Origin: a virus
Virus record (IMG/VR): IMGVR_UViG_3300047319_000427
Location: 1-34,554 of that record
Length of the DNA: 34,554 nucleotides
Direction: 5' to 3' (one strand)
The notes below the pieces were generated by a model. The model worked only from the letters and a program-made list of their open reading frames with translations, was not told where the DNA came from and did no database searches. The position numbers and the translations under genes are program-made. This document shows positions 22,517 through 30,676 of the stretch, in pieces. Within the stretch, counting starts at the first letter, position 1. Each line of letters opens with the position of its first letter.

Positions 22517-22984
22517 TTAATTCTGGTTATTTTCAGGTTTTACATCAATTTGAAGTGTTCCTGTCGTTACGTTCGTGCTTGAAATAGAGCAACGGAAATA
22601 ACGAGATAATCTACGAGTCCTATCCACAAATGTATTTGTAGGATTAGACATATCAATCGCATACACCCTGGAGCTGATCGTAAACGGAGTCTCCCCACCA
22701 GAAGTAGTCCCGGCTGATAGAACCGGCTCATCATAGAAGGTTGTTCCATCTGAAGACCATTGCGGTTTTACCTTGCCATTAGCCGCTGCCTGAGAAGTTG
22801 GAACTGTAATGATTAAGGTACAGGAATCGTAACTCTGAAGATCAATGTTCGTGGTCGCAACATAGCTAGACGTTAAGGTCGTAGGACCCAACAGCCTAAT
22901 CAATCCGCCGCTCTGCACCTGCTGTGCCGCAGCCCATACTGTAGCTATCATTAAAGAAGCTACAAAAGCATATCGGATCTTCAT
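22517..22984 (-). CDS. Secreted beta-sandwich-like protein, 155 aa
   Basis: The signal peptide MKIRYAFVASLMIATVWAAA is followed by a beta-rich domain: LIRLLGPTTLTSSYVATTNI, SYDSCTLIITVPTSQAAAN, KPQWSSDGTTFYDEP and RYFRCSISSTNVTTGTLQID. The W-S-S-D-G turn and strand order resemble small virion decoration or tail proteins. A strong ribosome site (AAGGAGG) precedes the ATG. It lies between the 141-aa and 424-aa secreted proteins. The exact function is unknown. Confidence 0.6.
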   Translation of the reverse strand: MKIRYAFVASLMIATVWAAAQQVQSGGLIRLLGPTTLTSSYVATTNIDLQSYDSCTLIITVPTSQAAANGKVKPQWSSDGTTFYDEPVLSAGTTSGGETPFTISSRVYAIDMSNPTNTFVDRTRRLSRYFRCSISSTNVTTGTLQIDVKPENNQN

Positions 22985-23005
22985 TCGATCCTCCTTTTTT
23001 AAATG

Positions 23006-23431
23006 TTAAGGAAACGTACCTGTATTCTTGTATCCGTAGATAAGAATGGGAATGTTATTCGTTCCAACTCCACCAGAGGCGAGACCTGAAGCAATAAGAT
23101 TCGAAGTCGTTACGGTAATCGTTACAACTCCGTTTCCTGATGGCAATACTCCACTGGTTCTTCCAACAAATACTAGAGGAGTTGCAACATAAGATACTCC
23201 AAATGTATTCGTATATGCTGTATCAGTACCAGACACTGTTGCTGTCAATGATACGAGACTATACTCATTCGTATTGCTATCTCCCGAAACAACCACTGGC
23301 AATGCACTGGTGGTATTTGTACCGCCTTGCGCAATCATGGTGCTGTTTCCTGCGCGTGAAATCTTCTTCACATCCGCAAAAGACAGAGAAACAAATGCTA
23401 AAACTAAAGCAGAAATTAAGATCTTTTTCAT
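23006..23431 (-). CDS. Secreted GGT-containing beta protein, 141 aa
   Basis: The leader MKKILISALVLAFVSLSFAD has a likely cleavage site after SFA. The mature protein has short fibre-like motifs (MIAQGGTNTTSALPVVVSGD, SGGVGTNNIPILIYGY) and strands ending in TVTTSNLI. Similar GGTNT/GGVGTN motifs occur in the 188-aa secreted protein, so the two may be related by function. It is the first gene after the major capsid, with a strong GGAGG site six bases before ATG and a large hairpin upstream. Confidence 0.6.
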   Translation of the reverse strand: MKKILISALVLAFVSLSFADVKKISRAGNSTMIAQGGTNTTSALPVVVSGDSNTNEYSLVSLTATVSGTDTAYTNTFGVSYVATPLVFVGRTSGVLPSGNGVVTITVTTSNLIASGLASGGVGTNNIPILIYGYKNTGTFP

Positions 23432-23448
23432 AGTTATCCTCCAAATAA

Positions 23449-23479
23449 GGGGAGCGACAGCGTTTACCTGCCGCCCCCC
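23449..23479 (-). terminator. Stable GC hairpin after the capsid gene
   Basis: On the - strand GGGGGGCGGCAG pairs with CTGTCGCTCCCC around a seven-base loop: 12 pairs with two G-U. It is followed by TTATTT, a weak U tract, so it would terminate partly or protect the capsid mRNA 3' end. It lies between the major capsid stop and the first signal-peptide gene, a common place for expression step-down. On the + strand AATTTTTAATT follows. Confidence 0.5.
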
Positions 23480-23488
23480 AATTTTTAA

Positions 23489-24436
23489 TTAGGCTCCAGC
23501 GTTTCCATACACCCCGAACCATGTCGGAGTTGCAACTTCGAAACGTTCACTGGTTTTCCAGCTAAACACATCTTTATCAACAGCGTTACCCAGTTCAACA
23601 GAACCAGTAACATTGAAGAGCGAAGTAATGTTCATCATTTTGCGTTGGTAATTTACCAATGCGAAGGACAGAACTTCGGAAGGGTTAGCAACCAAGAACC
23701 ATGCTGTGTCAGAGGTCAATAGAGGGCTCGTGAGAACCGTCATATTTGTTAGTGAACCAATAACGTTAGCTTGGTTTTCCATGGATTGAGGAACCCATTC
23801 GCTCTTAATCAATTCGTTTGCACGACGCTCAAGAGCTTGAGGAACCACAATGAATTTTGCATCATAGATGTTATCGAACAAACCAGAATTACCCTTGGTA
23901 GTCTTCATGGTGTTTCGACCAGTCCATAGTGAATCAATATCAAGTGCCGTAGCTACTGAAGCACGGTTTGATTGAGTTCCACCATTAACCAGAACATGAA
24001 CAGTGTTGAAAAGGCTCAAGCCATCTTCAGCCAACTGAGTTGTGAACCCGTTGTTGAGAAGGTTAAGTCCTCGTCGTTCATGAGTTTGATCCATCGAGTT
24101 GCGCATTCCTTTAGCAACGCTATCCTGAATCGAGGTGAAGAGGTTATCTTCAATCAACTCACGGGATACGTCAGTAATGAATCCGAACTTCTTGGGTTGG
24201 ATTGTGATTGCAATGTCTTGCTTGATTTCCTTCTGAGGATAAGCACCGTTTTCAGCAACTTCCGTCGCTTCACCTTGTCCCACGACACGGTTAACAATTT
24301 CGTAAGCACGATCCGTGGTCTTTTGGAGCAGGATCTGCTTTGCGATCATCGGGATCGTTGCATTGGTTTCGAAGAACATTGAGCGCAACCGAGCATCAAC
24401 CGCACTCAACATGCTACTTGTAATTACTGTAGACAT
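23489..24436 (-). CDS. Major capsid protein, HK97-fold type, 315 aa
   Basis: Expected length for a capsid subunit. Helical start (MLSAVDARLRSMFFETNATI), a middle with E-loop-like strands (EIKQDIAITIQPKKFGFITD), the long helix (ELIEDNLFTSIQDSVAKGMR, then RRGLNLLNNGF) and a C-terminal P-domain-like beta region (NANVIGSL-type turn, LTSPLLTSDTAWFLVANPSE, then VFSWKTSERFEV). The order portal, scaffold, two head proteins, this gene is the standard head module. It should be the most strongly expressed gene. No SD is obvious before its ATG (AAAAATAT), which is notable for a capsid gene. Confidence 0.8.
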   Translation of the reverse strand: MSTVITSSMLSAVDARLRSMFFETNATIPMIAKQILLQKTTDRAYEIVNRVVGQGEATEVAENGAYPQKEIKQDIAITIQPKKFGFITDVSRELIEDNLFTSIQDSVAKGMRNSMDQTHERRGLNLLNNGFTTQLAEDGLSLFNTVHVLVNGGTQSNRASVATALDIDSLWTGRNTMKTTKGNSGLFDNIYDAKFIVVPQALERRANELIKSEWVPQSMENQANVIGSLTNMTVLTSPLLTSDTAWFLVANPSEVLSFALVNYQRKMMNITSLFNVTGSVELGNAVDKDVFSWKTSERFEVATPTWFGVYGNAGA

Positions 24437-24456
24437 ATATTTTTAGTATTTAATTG

Positions 24457-24948
24457 TTAAGCGAAGGTTAATGCAGTTGGTAGAAACTCAACTACACATT
24501 GAGGATAAGTATCGGTTGCTGCATCAATACGACTCAGCAAACGCACTTTAATGTTTGTGGTGTCATCAATGTCCAGCACCCAAGCGGTTGATCCGCTTAC
24601 GGTTACCAGAGCAACTCCGTAATCAGATTTTGCATCCAATGCAGAATCCGCGATCACAGCGAGTGATGCTGTTCCGCTATAAGCATTCATCACATAGCTT
24701 TCGCCAGTTTGAATCCTCTGAACAACAACCCGAGTATCTCCTGGGACGGCTTGGGTTTCTGTGCAGCTCGCAATGTACGAGATTGCGACTGGATCTGCTC
24801 CACATCGCGTTAGCTTGTTATTTACTTTTACAAGTAAATCGCCGGGAATGAACACCTCTGCTGTGTTAATATCCAGCTTGTCTGATTCTCCAGCTCCACC
24901 ATTCTTAGTTACAATGAGGCGGGCAGGTTTTAGGGCTTGTATTGCCAT
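24457..24948 (-). CDS. Head decoration/cement-like protein, 163 aa
   Basis: A beta-rich protein (LIVTKNGGAGESDKLDINTA, VFIPGDLLVKVNNKLTRCG, VSGSTAWVLDIDDTTNIKV) with low charge and repeated turns, as in capsid decoration proteins. Position directly before the major capsid gene fits this role: binding the outside of the head and stabilising it. An unusual nested hairpin lies in its leader (24971-25010). A weak AAGAAGGAA site precedes the ATG. Confidence 0.5.
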   Translation of the reverse strand: MAIQALKPARLIVTKNGGAGESDKLDINTAEVFIPGDLLVKVNNKLTRCGADPVAISYIASCTETQAVPGDTRVVVQRIQTGESYVMNAYSGTASLAVIADSALDAKSDYGVALVTVSGSTAWVLDIDDTTNIKVRLLSRIDAATDTYPQCVVEFLPTALTFA

Positions 24949-24970
24949 TTGTATTCCTTCTTTTGTTGTA

Positions 24971-25010
24971 CCCTAAAACCAATCCCGCATCTGCGGAACC
25001 ATACTTAGGG
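24971..25010 (-). promoter_or_regulatory. Nested hairpin in the decoration-gene leader
   Basis: On the - strand an outer stem CCCTAA/TTAGGG (bases 25005-25010 with 24971-24976) encloses an inner stem TTCCGC-AGAT-GCGGGA (24983-24998). No U tract follows, so it is not a plain terminator. It could stabilise the mRNA, be a processing site or tune translation of the decoration and capsid genes downstream. Confidence 0.4.
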
Positions 25011-25015
25011 CGTTG

Positions 25016-25501
25016 TTAATCTTCTGATAAATCGGCTCCACTCAATGGTTTGGCTTTAATCATCCCCATTCCAATCGAGGAAAGTTGATTGTTAAAGTCA
25101 TCCGCTTGAGTCTTCGTTCCTTCCATGCTCTGAAATCGATTTGCACGCTCCTGCTTTTTCTGCCAGTTAGCTTGCTGAGCGCGATGGAGTCCTATGGGTT
25201 GCCATGCCAAGACTTTGCTGCCTTTCTTGGTTGCCTCTTCAATGGTTGTCTCTTTCAGCTCATTCGTCTTTCGATTCCAGAATAAAGGTGTCCATCCACG
25301 ATGATCTTCCCGAACAGTTTCCCGATCAGGCATTGCGACATATTGTTCTTTGTATTTGGGAATAACGTTCTTGGCTAGATACTCTTCCATCGTTAGTTCC
25401 GCATCCAAGTATTTGTTCTGAGGGGGAACCTCAAAGCTTTGAACTTCCAATACTGGACTGTCGATCTGCGCTTCTACTTTAGTCTTCTTAAAATTAGCCA
25501 T
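25016..25501 (-). CDS. Head-module hypothetical protein, 161 aa
   Basis: Charged and helical at both ends (MEEYLAKNVIPKYKEQYVAM, HRAQQANWQKKQERANRFQS), with an aromatic middle (GWTPLFWNRKTNELKETTI). No family recognised. It lies between scaffold and decoration genes, four bases from the scaffold stop, so it is likely a head-assembly protein. The ATG has no visible ribosome site (TAATTAT upstream), which may mean coupling to the scaffold gene. Confidence 0.5.
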   Translation of the reverse strand: MANFKKTKVEAQIDSPVLEVQSFEVPPQNKYLDAELTMEEYLAKNVIPKYKEQYVAMPDRETVREDHRGWTPLFWNRKTNELKETTIEEATKKGSKVLAWQPIGLHRAQQANWQKKQERANRFQSMEGTKTQADDFNNQLSSIGMGMIKAKPLSGADLSED

Positions 25502-25505
25502 ATAA

Positions 25506-26255
25506 TTAAAACTTTAAATTGTACTTCTTTTTTACTGCTGCGAATTCTTCTGCTGTTTTTGCTCTAGATGTTGCCATCATTGCTTCGTGACTGGGGAACC
25601 CAGCCGCTCGTGCGTCTGCATCGTTTTGGGAGTTATCGACACCTTCACCTCTCCCTGATCCACTACCCACTCCTGCACTTGCACCTGCTTTGACGGAACT
25701 AAGATCCCTGCCGTTCCCTTTAGGGACCAGCAAAGGTTTGAGCGTATTATAGCGTTGAATTTTCTCAGATAAAGGGAGCGCATCAAACTCAGGGAATTGC
25801 TTGCAGAATTCCATGGCTTCCTTTGCAGAAGGATTGAGTTCGACCAGTCCTCGCTCATTCTGTTGATCTTTGAATCGTATCGCATTTGATAAAGCTTGAT
25901 TTTGGGCAATCAAGTTTCTCGTAGTATTGAAGTTATAAAGATCCTTGTCGTACTCCCACGCTGCTTCTTTCTCTGTCTTATCATGGTTTTCAACGAGGTT
26001 TCTTACGTACTCTGATTTGGAAGGGAATTGGAACTCTTGGGCTTTAGGTTCACTCTTTGTAGCTAACTGTTTTTCCAATGCTTCCGCTTTTGCTTTAACA
26101 GCGATATTCTCTTCATGAAGTCTCTTGGCTTCTGCTGAGCTATCACTGTATCTCTTTTGATAATCTATTTTTTCTACGGGTTGTTCAGCCGGGCTTGTTA
26201 TCACCTCTGCTGATTCAGTGCCGGTCGCTTGTTCAGCGAGTTGGGCTTCAGACAT
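25506..26255 (-). CDS. Scaffolding protein, 249 aa
   Basis: Highly charged, Ala/Glu/Lys-rich and coiled coil (about 42-70, AEAKRLHEENIAVKAKAEAL), then a helical core (EYVRNLVENHDKTEKEAAWE) and a flexible Gly/Ser stretch. The basic end EEFAAVKKKYNLKF is typical of the capsid-binding tip of scaffolds. It is placed between portal and capsid genes, as usual. An AAAGGA ribosome site lies six bases before the ATG. It would guide capsid assembly and leave before DNA packaging. Confidence 0.65.
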   Translation of the reverse strand: MSEAQLAEQATGTESAEVITSPAEQPVEKIDYQKRYSDSSAEAKRLHEENIAVKAKAEALEKQLATKSEPKAQEFQFPSKSEYVRNLVENHDKTEKEAAWEYDKDLYNFNTTRNLIAQNQALSNAIRFKDQQNERGLVELNPSAKEAMEFCKQFPEFDALPLSEKIQRYNTLKPLLVPKGNGRDLSSVKAGASAGVGSGSGRGEGVDNSQNDADARAAGFPSHEAMMATSRAKTAEEFAAVKKKYNLKF

Positions 26256-26343
26256 ATAATCCTTTTGTTAGTGCGTGTTGGATCTTGTTATCGATCGGAC
26301 GCAATTTGTTGACGTTCACTTTTCTCACTTGCGCGACAAATAC

Positions 26344-26397
26344 TTAACTTATTTGCAACATGCAACAAAAGATTGTGATTATTCACAATCAAGTTAA
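26344..26397. promoter_or_regulatory. Nested palindromes, probable operator or RNA structure
   Basis: The 154-base gap upstream of the scaffold gene holds an 8-bp perfect inverted repeat GATTGTGA-TTAT-TCACAATC (26371-26390), a 5-bp repeat TTGCA-ACA-TGCAA (26353-26365) and an outer TTAACTT (26344-26350) with AAGTTAA (26391-26397). This layered symmetry fits a DNA-binding protein site controlling the head genes, with a promoter on the - strand below it, although no convincing -35/-10 pair is seen. It could also fold as RNA. Confidence 0.45.
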
Positions 26398-26409
26398 ATA
26401 ACTACTAAC

Positions 26410-26682
26410 TTAGACTTCGCCAGACTTAAGGGCTGTATGTATCCCGATTTCCAACATAACAGATAACTGTTCGAAAGTTTTTGCAGTAGCTTGTTCTGCG
26501 ATAGCGGAATTTAAATCTCCATCTTCAATGTGTTCTCGTAGACGTAAAACTGACTTATCAGCCTGTTCTTTTAATAGGACAATTAGGAATCTAGCTTCCT
26601 GAGATCCCGCGAGAGCTTCTAATTCAAACTTAGTTATCGATTCGGTTTCGATGAACTCGTTACCTAAAGGAATCTGGATCAT
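26410..26682 (-). CDS. Small helical protein after portal, 90 aa
   Basis: After MIQIPLGNEFIETESITKFE it is a string of helices (LEALAGSQEARFLIVLLKEQ, SVLRLREHIEDGDLNSAIAE). The stretch FLIVLLKEQADK is hydrophobic on one face only. ATGA overlap (26679-26682) couples it to the portal gene. It could be a small head or packaging accessory protein. No motif. Confidence 0.5.
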   Translation of the reverse strand: MIQIPLGNEFIETESITKFELEALAGSQEARFLIVLLKEQADKSVLRLREHIEDGDLNSAIAEQATAKTFEQLSVMLEIGIHTALKSGEV

Positions 26683-28832
26683 ATCCCACGTCCTTGACCA
26701 CCTACTCCAGCAGTAGGACGAGCTTCAAGAGGGCCGGCTAACATGGAAGCTCCTATCGGATTAGGACGCGCACCTTCACCCAGACCGCCGGGTTGAATCC
26801 CCTGCAACTGTCCTTGTCCAGCCTGAGGAGCATCCGCAGCAGCTTGAGCGAGATAATCTTGCATCAATTTCTGAACATTCTGATCTTTATTCAGGATCTC
26901 TTCAGGATTAGGAAACACAGAGGAGAATGCTTTATACACTCGAGTTAAGAAAGCGACTGGATTTGTAAATGGTGCAAGTGCTGGAGAGAAAACGACTTGC
27001 GTAAGATTGAGCAATATCTGTCTGACAGTTGCTTTATTCTCAAACTCTTGCACGCTAACCTCTTCGAGCATCATAGGTGCGTTGAACTCATCTGCGGTTA
27101 CCATGAATGTAGCTTTCTCTCCTTCTGGTCCTGCAACCTCTACCGCAATATCTTTATCCAAGAATTGAGGGGCGTACTCTTGAACTTTCTTCATATACGC
27201 TCCGTAAAGCTGCATATTGATCTGCTTAATATCGTTTAAAGCTGGAGCACTTGATTGATCCCGGATGGTAGAGAACTCAGTAGCTGAAGTACGTCCTCCC
27301 AAAGCTTCTCCCATAGCAAACGGTGGAGTTTGACTTACTTTCTCTGAATCATCAGAGATGTACTGTAAACTTGGCATTATACTATGGGTAATATCAGGGA
27401 CATCAAGCTGACGAATGGCATCCTGGCTAGTTACATCAAAAACCTTGTCATAGCCCATCTTCATGTCTTTGTTTTTGACTCTTCCGATCATGCGGGAGAT
27501 GGGACGCATGTTCTGCAAGGTCCGGTTGTCCATTAACTGACCTTTAGCCACTGTTTCTTGGATATAATTATCGTACAAGAGGTTGGCTAGCCCTCTGTGA
27601 TAAAACCCTGAATCATCTTCGTGCGAATGAGCGGCAATAAACGGAATTCCATTAGACCAATAAGGAGATTCCTGGAATCTTACGACAACCGCGCTGTTAC
27701 TTTGAATATCTCCGATACATTCCATGAGATAACGACGAGAAGGAGCGTTTTGATCCCATTTTAAGCTGATTACCTTCCCATTCTTGCCAATTTTGGTCTT
27801 AATCTTTGGTAAAAGGATCCAAGCTTGCCAATGTTCATACATTTCTGACATATAAGAGTCTGTTAGACCTTTACCGGCATTCTCCACCCTCTGCAGCTCT
27901 TCCTGATTCGCTGTGGAATACGGATTGAACTTCTGAATCTCGGTAATCTTCTCAAAATTGGTGAACTGCCCCGTTAAACACTTGTTAACAATCTCTCCTC
28001 GGGTCATGTCGGAGCGGTAAAGGAAGCAGGTTTGACGATCTAGATCTGGAATTCTGTTATCCATCCAGCATTGGTCGATCTTAATTGGATGAAATCCTAC
28101 TTCATCATGACAAACATAATCGTACTCTTCTTCTTCAGCCTCCATAGGGTGAGGCGTATTTGAAATCTCGCCCGTATCGATGTGCTTATATCCAATTTCA
28201 CCCGTTAAGCCCGTAATCTGCTCATTAGGATTCTTGTTAATCCATCTCTTTTTCTTCTCAACTTCATAATCATAAGGCACATAAGCGATATGATCGGCAT
28301 ATTTGAAAAGAGAGTGGTAGGAATATCTTGCCTTGCGCTCAAACTCAGTCTTCCTTGCGCAATATTTACCCCATCGATTCAACGCCTCAGCCACGGTAGC
28401 TTTACGTTTCTTATTCTCTGAGGTTTCGAAAATTCCTATATCAGGCTGGAACTTGACTGGTTGTTCTTCAGTGAAAGATGCTAGGAATGCTCCGTCTGCG
28501 AGGCGACGGCACACACGATGGAATACAGACGCAGATACCTTAGCTCGTGTTAATTCAGATAATCGGTGATCCCGAAGGCTCATCCAATACATCTCATCCG
28601 CTGGATCCCATACGTTTTGCTTTTGATTTAACCAGTTAACTTGAAAAGCTCTATAAAACTCTCCCGCCATTCTTAACGTACCCGCTACAACTTCATTAGG
28701 TCCATTATCATCATAGATAGCTAAGTTAGGTTGCCCCTTAGCTTTAACTTTCTCTGCAACTGGTGAGGGTTCTATTGGCTTCCGATCCTCATCATTTAGA
28801 AAGAGAGTGTTGATCGGAGCATCTGGGACCAT
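26679..28832 (-). CDS. Portal protein, 717 aa
   Basis: The size and layout fit the large portals of short-tailed phages. N-terminal helices (VAGTLRMAGEFYRAFQVNWL, VWDPADEMYWMSLRDHRLSE) precede a long mixed domain with a central stretch (RRYLMECIGDIQSNSAVVVR, PFIAAHSHEDDSGFYHRGLA) typical of the portal stem/clip region. Then LLYDNYIQETVAKGQLMDNR and a helical barrel-like end, with a Gln/Gly/Pro-rich tail (residues about 660-717) that may reach into the head. The portal forms the DNA entry ring. It directly follows the terminase gene in reading order and overlaps the 90-aa gene by ATGA. Confidence 0.75.
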   Translation of the reverse strand: MVPDAPINTLFLNDEDRKPIEPSPVAEKVKAKGQPNLAIYDDNGPNEVVAGTLRMAGEFYRAFQVNWLNQKQNVWDPADEMYWMSLRDHRLSELTRAKVSASVFHRVCRRLADGAFLASFTEEQPVKFQPDIGIFETSENKKRKATVAEALNRWGKYCARKTEFERKARYSYHSLFKYADHIAYVPYDYEVEKKKRWINKNPNEQITGLTGEIGYKHIDTGEISNTPHPMEAEEEEYDYVCHDEVGFHPIKIDQCWMDNRIPDLDRQTCFLYRSDMTRGEIVNKCLTGQFTNFEKITEIQKFNPYSTANQEELQRVENAGKGLTDSYMSEMYEHWQAWILLPKIKTKIGKNGKVISLKWDQNAPSRRYLMECIGDIQSNSAVVVRFQESPYWSNGIPFIAAHSHEDDSGFYHRGLANLLYDNYIQETVAKGQLMDNRTLQNMRPISRMIGRVKNKDMKMGYDKVFDVTSQDAIRQLDVPDITHSIMPSLQYISDDSEKVSQTPPFAMGEALGGRTSATEFSTIRDQSSAPALNDIKQINMQLYGAYMKKVQEYAPQFLDKDIAVEVAGPEGEKATFMVTADEFNAPMMLEEVSVQEFENKATVRQILLNLTQVVFSPALAPFTNPVAFLTRVYKAFSSVFPNPEEILNKDQNVQKLMQDYLAQAAADAPQAGQGQLQGIQPGGLGEGARPNPIGASMLAGPLEARPTAGVGGQGRGI

Positions 28833-28869
28833 GGGAGGCTATTACTAAAGATTGTGAATATGTGCAATG

Positions 28870-30375
28870 TTAAACTATAACTCGATCATCAATTGCCCAC
28901 ATCATTTCACAACAAGCTGCTTCCAAGCAATCCATCGCATGATCGTCTTTATTTTGGATTTTGATCTCCAAAGTTGAACTTCTTTCATTAAAAGTCTTCT
29001 TAAATGTCTTTTTCTGTGCCTCCCAGATCAAATTTGCACAAGAATCCATAATATAAAGCCTTGGAGCACCTGATTCATGAGTAATAAAGTGTTTTTCTGT
29101 TTTATTTACATGTAGCCATTTTCTAGTTTTATCCCTTCGAGCCTCCTGTCCAAGGGTTGACCATGGCATCACAGATAATCCTTCTTTAACGTATTCAAAA
29201 TCTACTCCTCCTTCTCTTTGTGGATTCTGACTGAACTCAGCGTGATCCAGCTGGGTCATCTCGTACTTCTCGTTAATCTCCTGCTCGATATAGATGTATC
29301 CATCCTTCTGACGCTGGTTCCCACTCATCTCGATTATGTCCTTGCAACGCTCCGAGATCAGAGTTCCTTTTTTGTAATACTCCCGATAAACAAACATCAC
29401 ATTATTAGGGCTTAGAGCTATCCACAAACAAGCGCAAGGAGCCGCCATCCCCGCATCAATGAATCTGAATCTTTTCCAATTCTTAGGAATGGGGAACTCT
29501 TTAATGACGTGGACGTTGATATCAAAGTCAGGCCACCATCTCCCCGAAACATAGGCAAACTCTCCATATCGTACAGCCGGTTCGAAAGGGGTGCCTGAAT
29601 ACATCCTTAACGTTTGCTCCTTCTCTTCTAAAGGATAGATTTCAGTTGGTACATCCTCGATTCCTAATTTTAGGTGCATGAATGAGTCTGTTCCGATAAC
29701 CTTCATTGGGTTACTACATAATTCAGGCAAATAACTAAGATCAGCATCATCCAAAGCAACGGTAATAATAATTCTTCCATTGGTAGTCCTTGTTCTGTCT
29801 AAACATTCTTTTAATATTTCAAACGGTGGTTCCTCATCCAAATGAATCATGTCGTATGCACCCGACTTCCAAACCTCCAAACTCTGCTCGTAAGTTCTCA
29901 CAACACATTTAGAGCAGAACTTTCCAATCGTTGAGATGGAAGGACGTGTGTGCGTGAACCAGTGTTTAATCTTACTGGGAGGAAGCATATCTCTATAGAT
30001 TTTTAATAGAACATCCTCTACATGGTTTAAGGATCTTCCTCCAATAAGACCTATGCGATCAGCCATGGTTTTTGTATGCCAAGTACGATTAAAATCAATC
30101 CCCATGGCTCGCGCCCCGGGCCACATCTTATTAATCTCTCCCTCCATCCAGCAACACATGATGTAACTTCCTAGGCTGGTTTTTCCAGTACGTTTCCATC
30201 CGGATAGGACGGTAACCTTAGGCATCTCTGTCATCCACCGCTTAATATGAGCGGCTAGCTTCGGATACTTAACAGTGGTCCCGAAAAATGCTAACGGATA
30301 GATCTCAAACGCAGACTGAACTTTCTTCCTGTCATCGGGAGAGAGACTCTTAATGTATGAAAGAGGGACGTGCAC
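28870..30375 (-). CDS. Large terminase subunit, 501 aa
   Basis: The ATPase half shows Walker A GWKRTGKT (59-66) and Walker B DMIHLDEE (175-182). The nuclease half has the first RNase H-like acidic strand FRFIDAGM (303-310) and a closing DDHAMDCLEAA near the C-terminus. This motor pumps DNA through the portal and cuts the concatemer. The start is GTG at 30373-30375; no ATG lies in this frame before the upstream TGA. It follows the GroES-like gene by one base and precedes the portal by 37 bases. No small terminase is identified unless it is the partial gene at the right edge. Confidence 0.8.
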   Translation of the reverse strand: MHVPLSYIKSLSPDDRKKVQSAFEIYPLAFFGTTVKYPKLAAHIKRWMTEMPKVTVLSGWKRTGKTSLGSYIMCCWMEGEINKMWPGARAMGIDFNRTWHTKTMADRIGLIGGRSLNHVEDVLLKIYRDMLPPSKIKHWFTHTRPSISTIGKFCSKCVVRTYEQSLEVWKSGAYDMIHLDEEPPFEILKECLDRTRTTNGRIIITVALDDADLSYLPELCSNPMKVIGTDSFMHLKLGIEDVPTEIYPLEEKEQTLRMYSGTPFEPAVRYGEFAYVSGRWWPDFDINVHVIKEFPIPKNWKRFRFIDAGMAAPCACLWIALSPNNVMFVYREYYKKGTLISERCKDIIEMSGNQRQKDGYIYIEQEINEKYEMTQLDHAEFSQNPQREGGVDFEYVKEGLSVMPWSTLGQEARRDKTRKWLHVNKTEKHFITHESGAPRLYIMDSCANLIWEAQKKTFKKTFNERSSTLEIKIQNKDDHAMDCLEAACCEMMWAIDDRVIV

Positions 30376-30376
30376 A

Positions 30377-30676
30377 TTAAGTGTAGATCATTAACTCCAC
30401 ATCATCTTCAAGTACCATGGCATGCCAATGTTTCTTTAATCCTACTAACTCTGACGCAAGGGGAGAGAGGCGGTCATCATAACAAATTACAGGGACTAGA
30501 CACTCACGACCAAGATCCTCTCTCTTAATCTGACGACATTTTGGACCAATAGATATAATAGTTCCGGTGTTTGGAACTCTTTTATATTTGTCTGCCGTCT
30601 CGATTAAAGTCGATCCTAGATGATTGATCTGATTGCCCAGATCAACGAGAACCATTCTGCGCATCATTTTGAGCAT
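30377..30676 (-). CDS. GroES-like co-chaperonin candidate, 99 aa
   Basis: GSTLIETADKYKRVPNTGTI, with GTIISIGP (38-45), then a region rich in beta strands, and the end MVLEDDVELMI match the GroES order: a mobile loop region, a G-x-x-x-x-x-G strand and the closing ED-x-x strand. Phage co-chaperonins (as in T4 gp31) help host GroEL fold capsid proteins. ATGs at 30676 and 30667 are both possible; the second overlaps the glycosyltransferase stop by ATGA. It is placed just before the terminase. A distant assignment, to be read as probable only. Confidence 0.45.
   Translation of the reverse strand: MLKMMRRMVLVDLGNQINHLGSTLIETADKYKRVPNTGTIISIGPKCRQIKREDLGRECLVPVICYDDRLSPLASELVGLKKHWHAMVLEDDVELMIYT

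Noticed and set aside
26371-26390. CRP-like site TGTGA...TCACA
   Set aside because: The half-sites match CRP, but the spacer is four bases, not six, so it is more likely a phage-specific operator or RNA stem.
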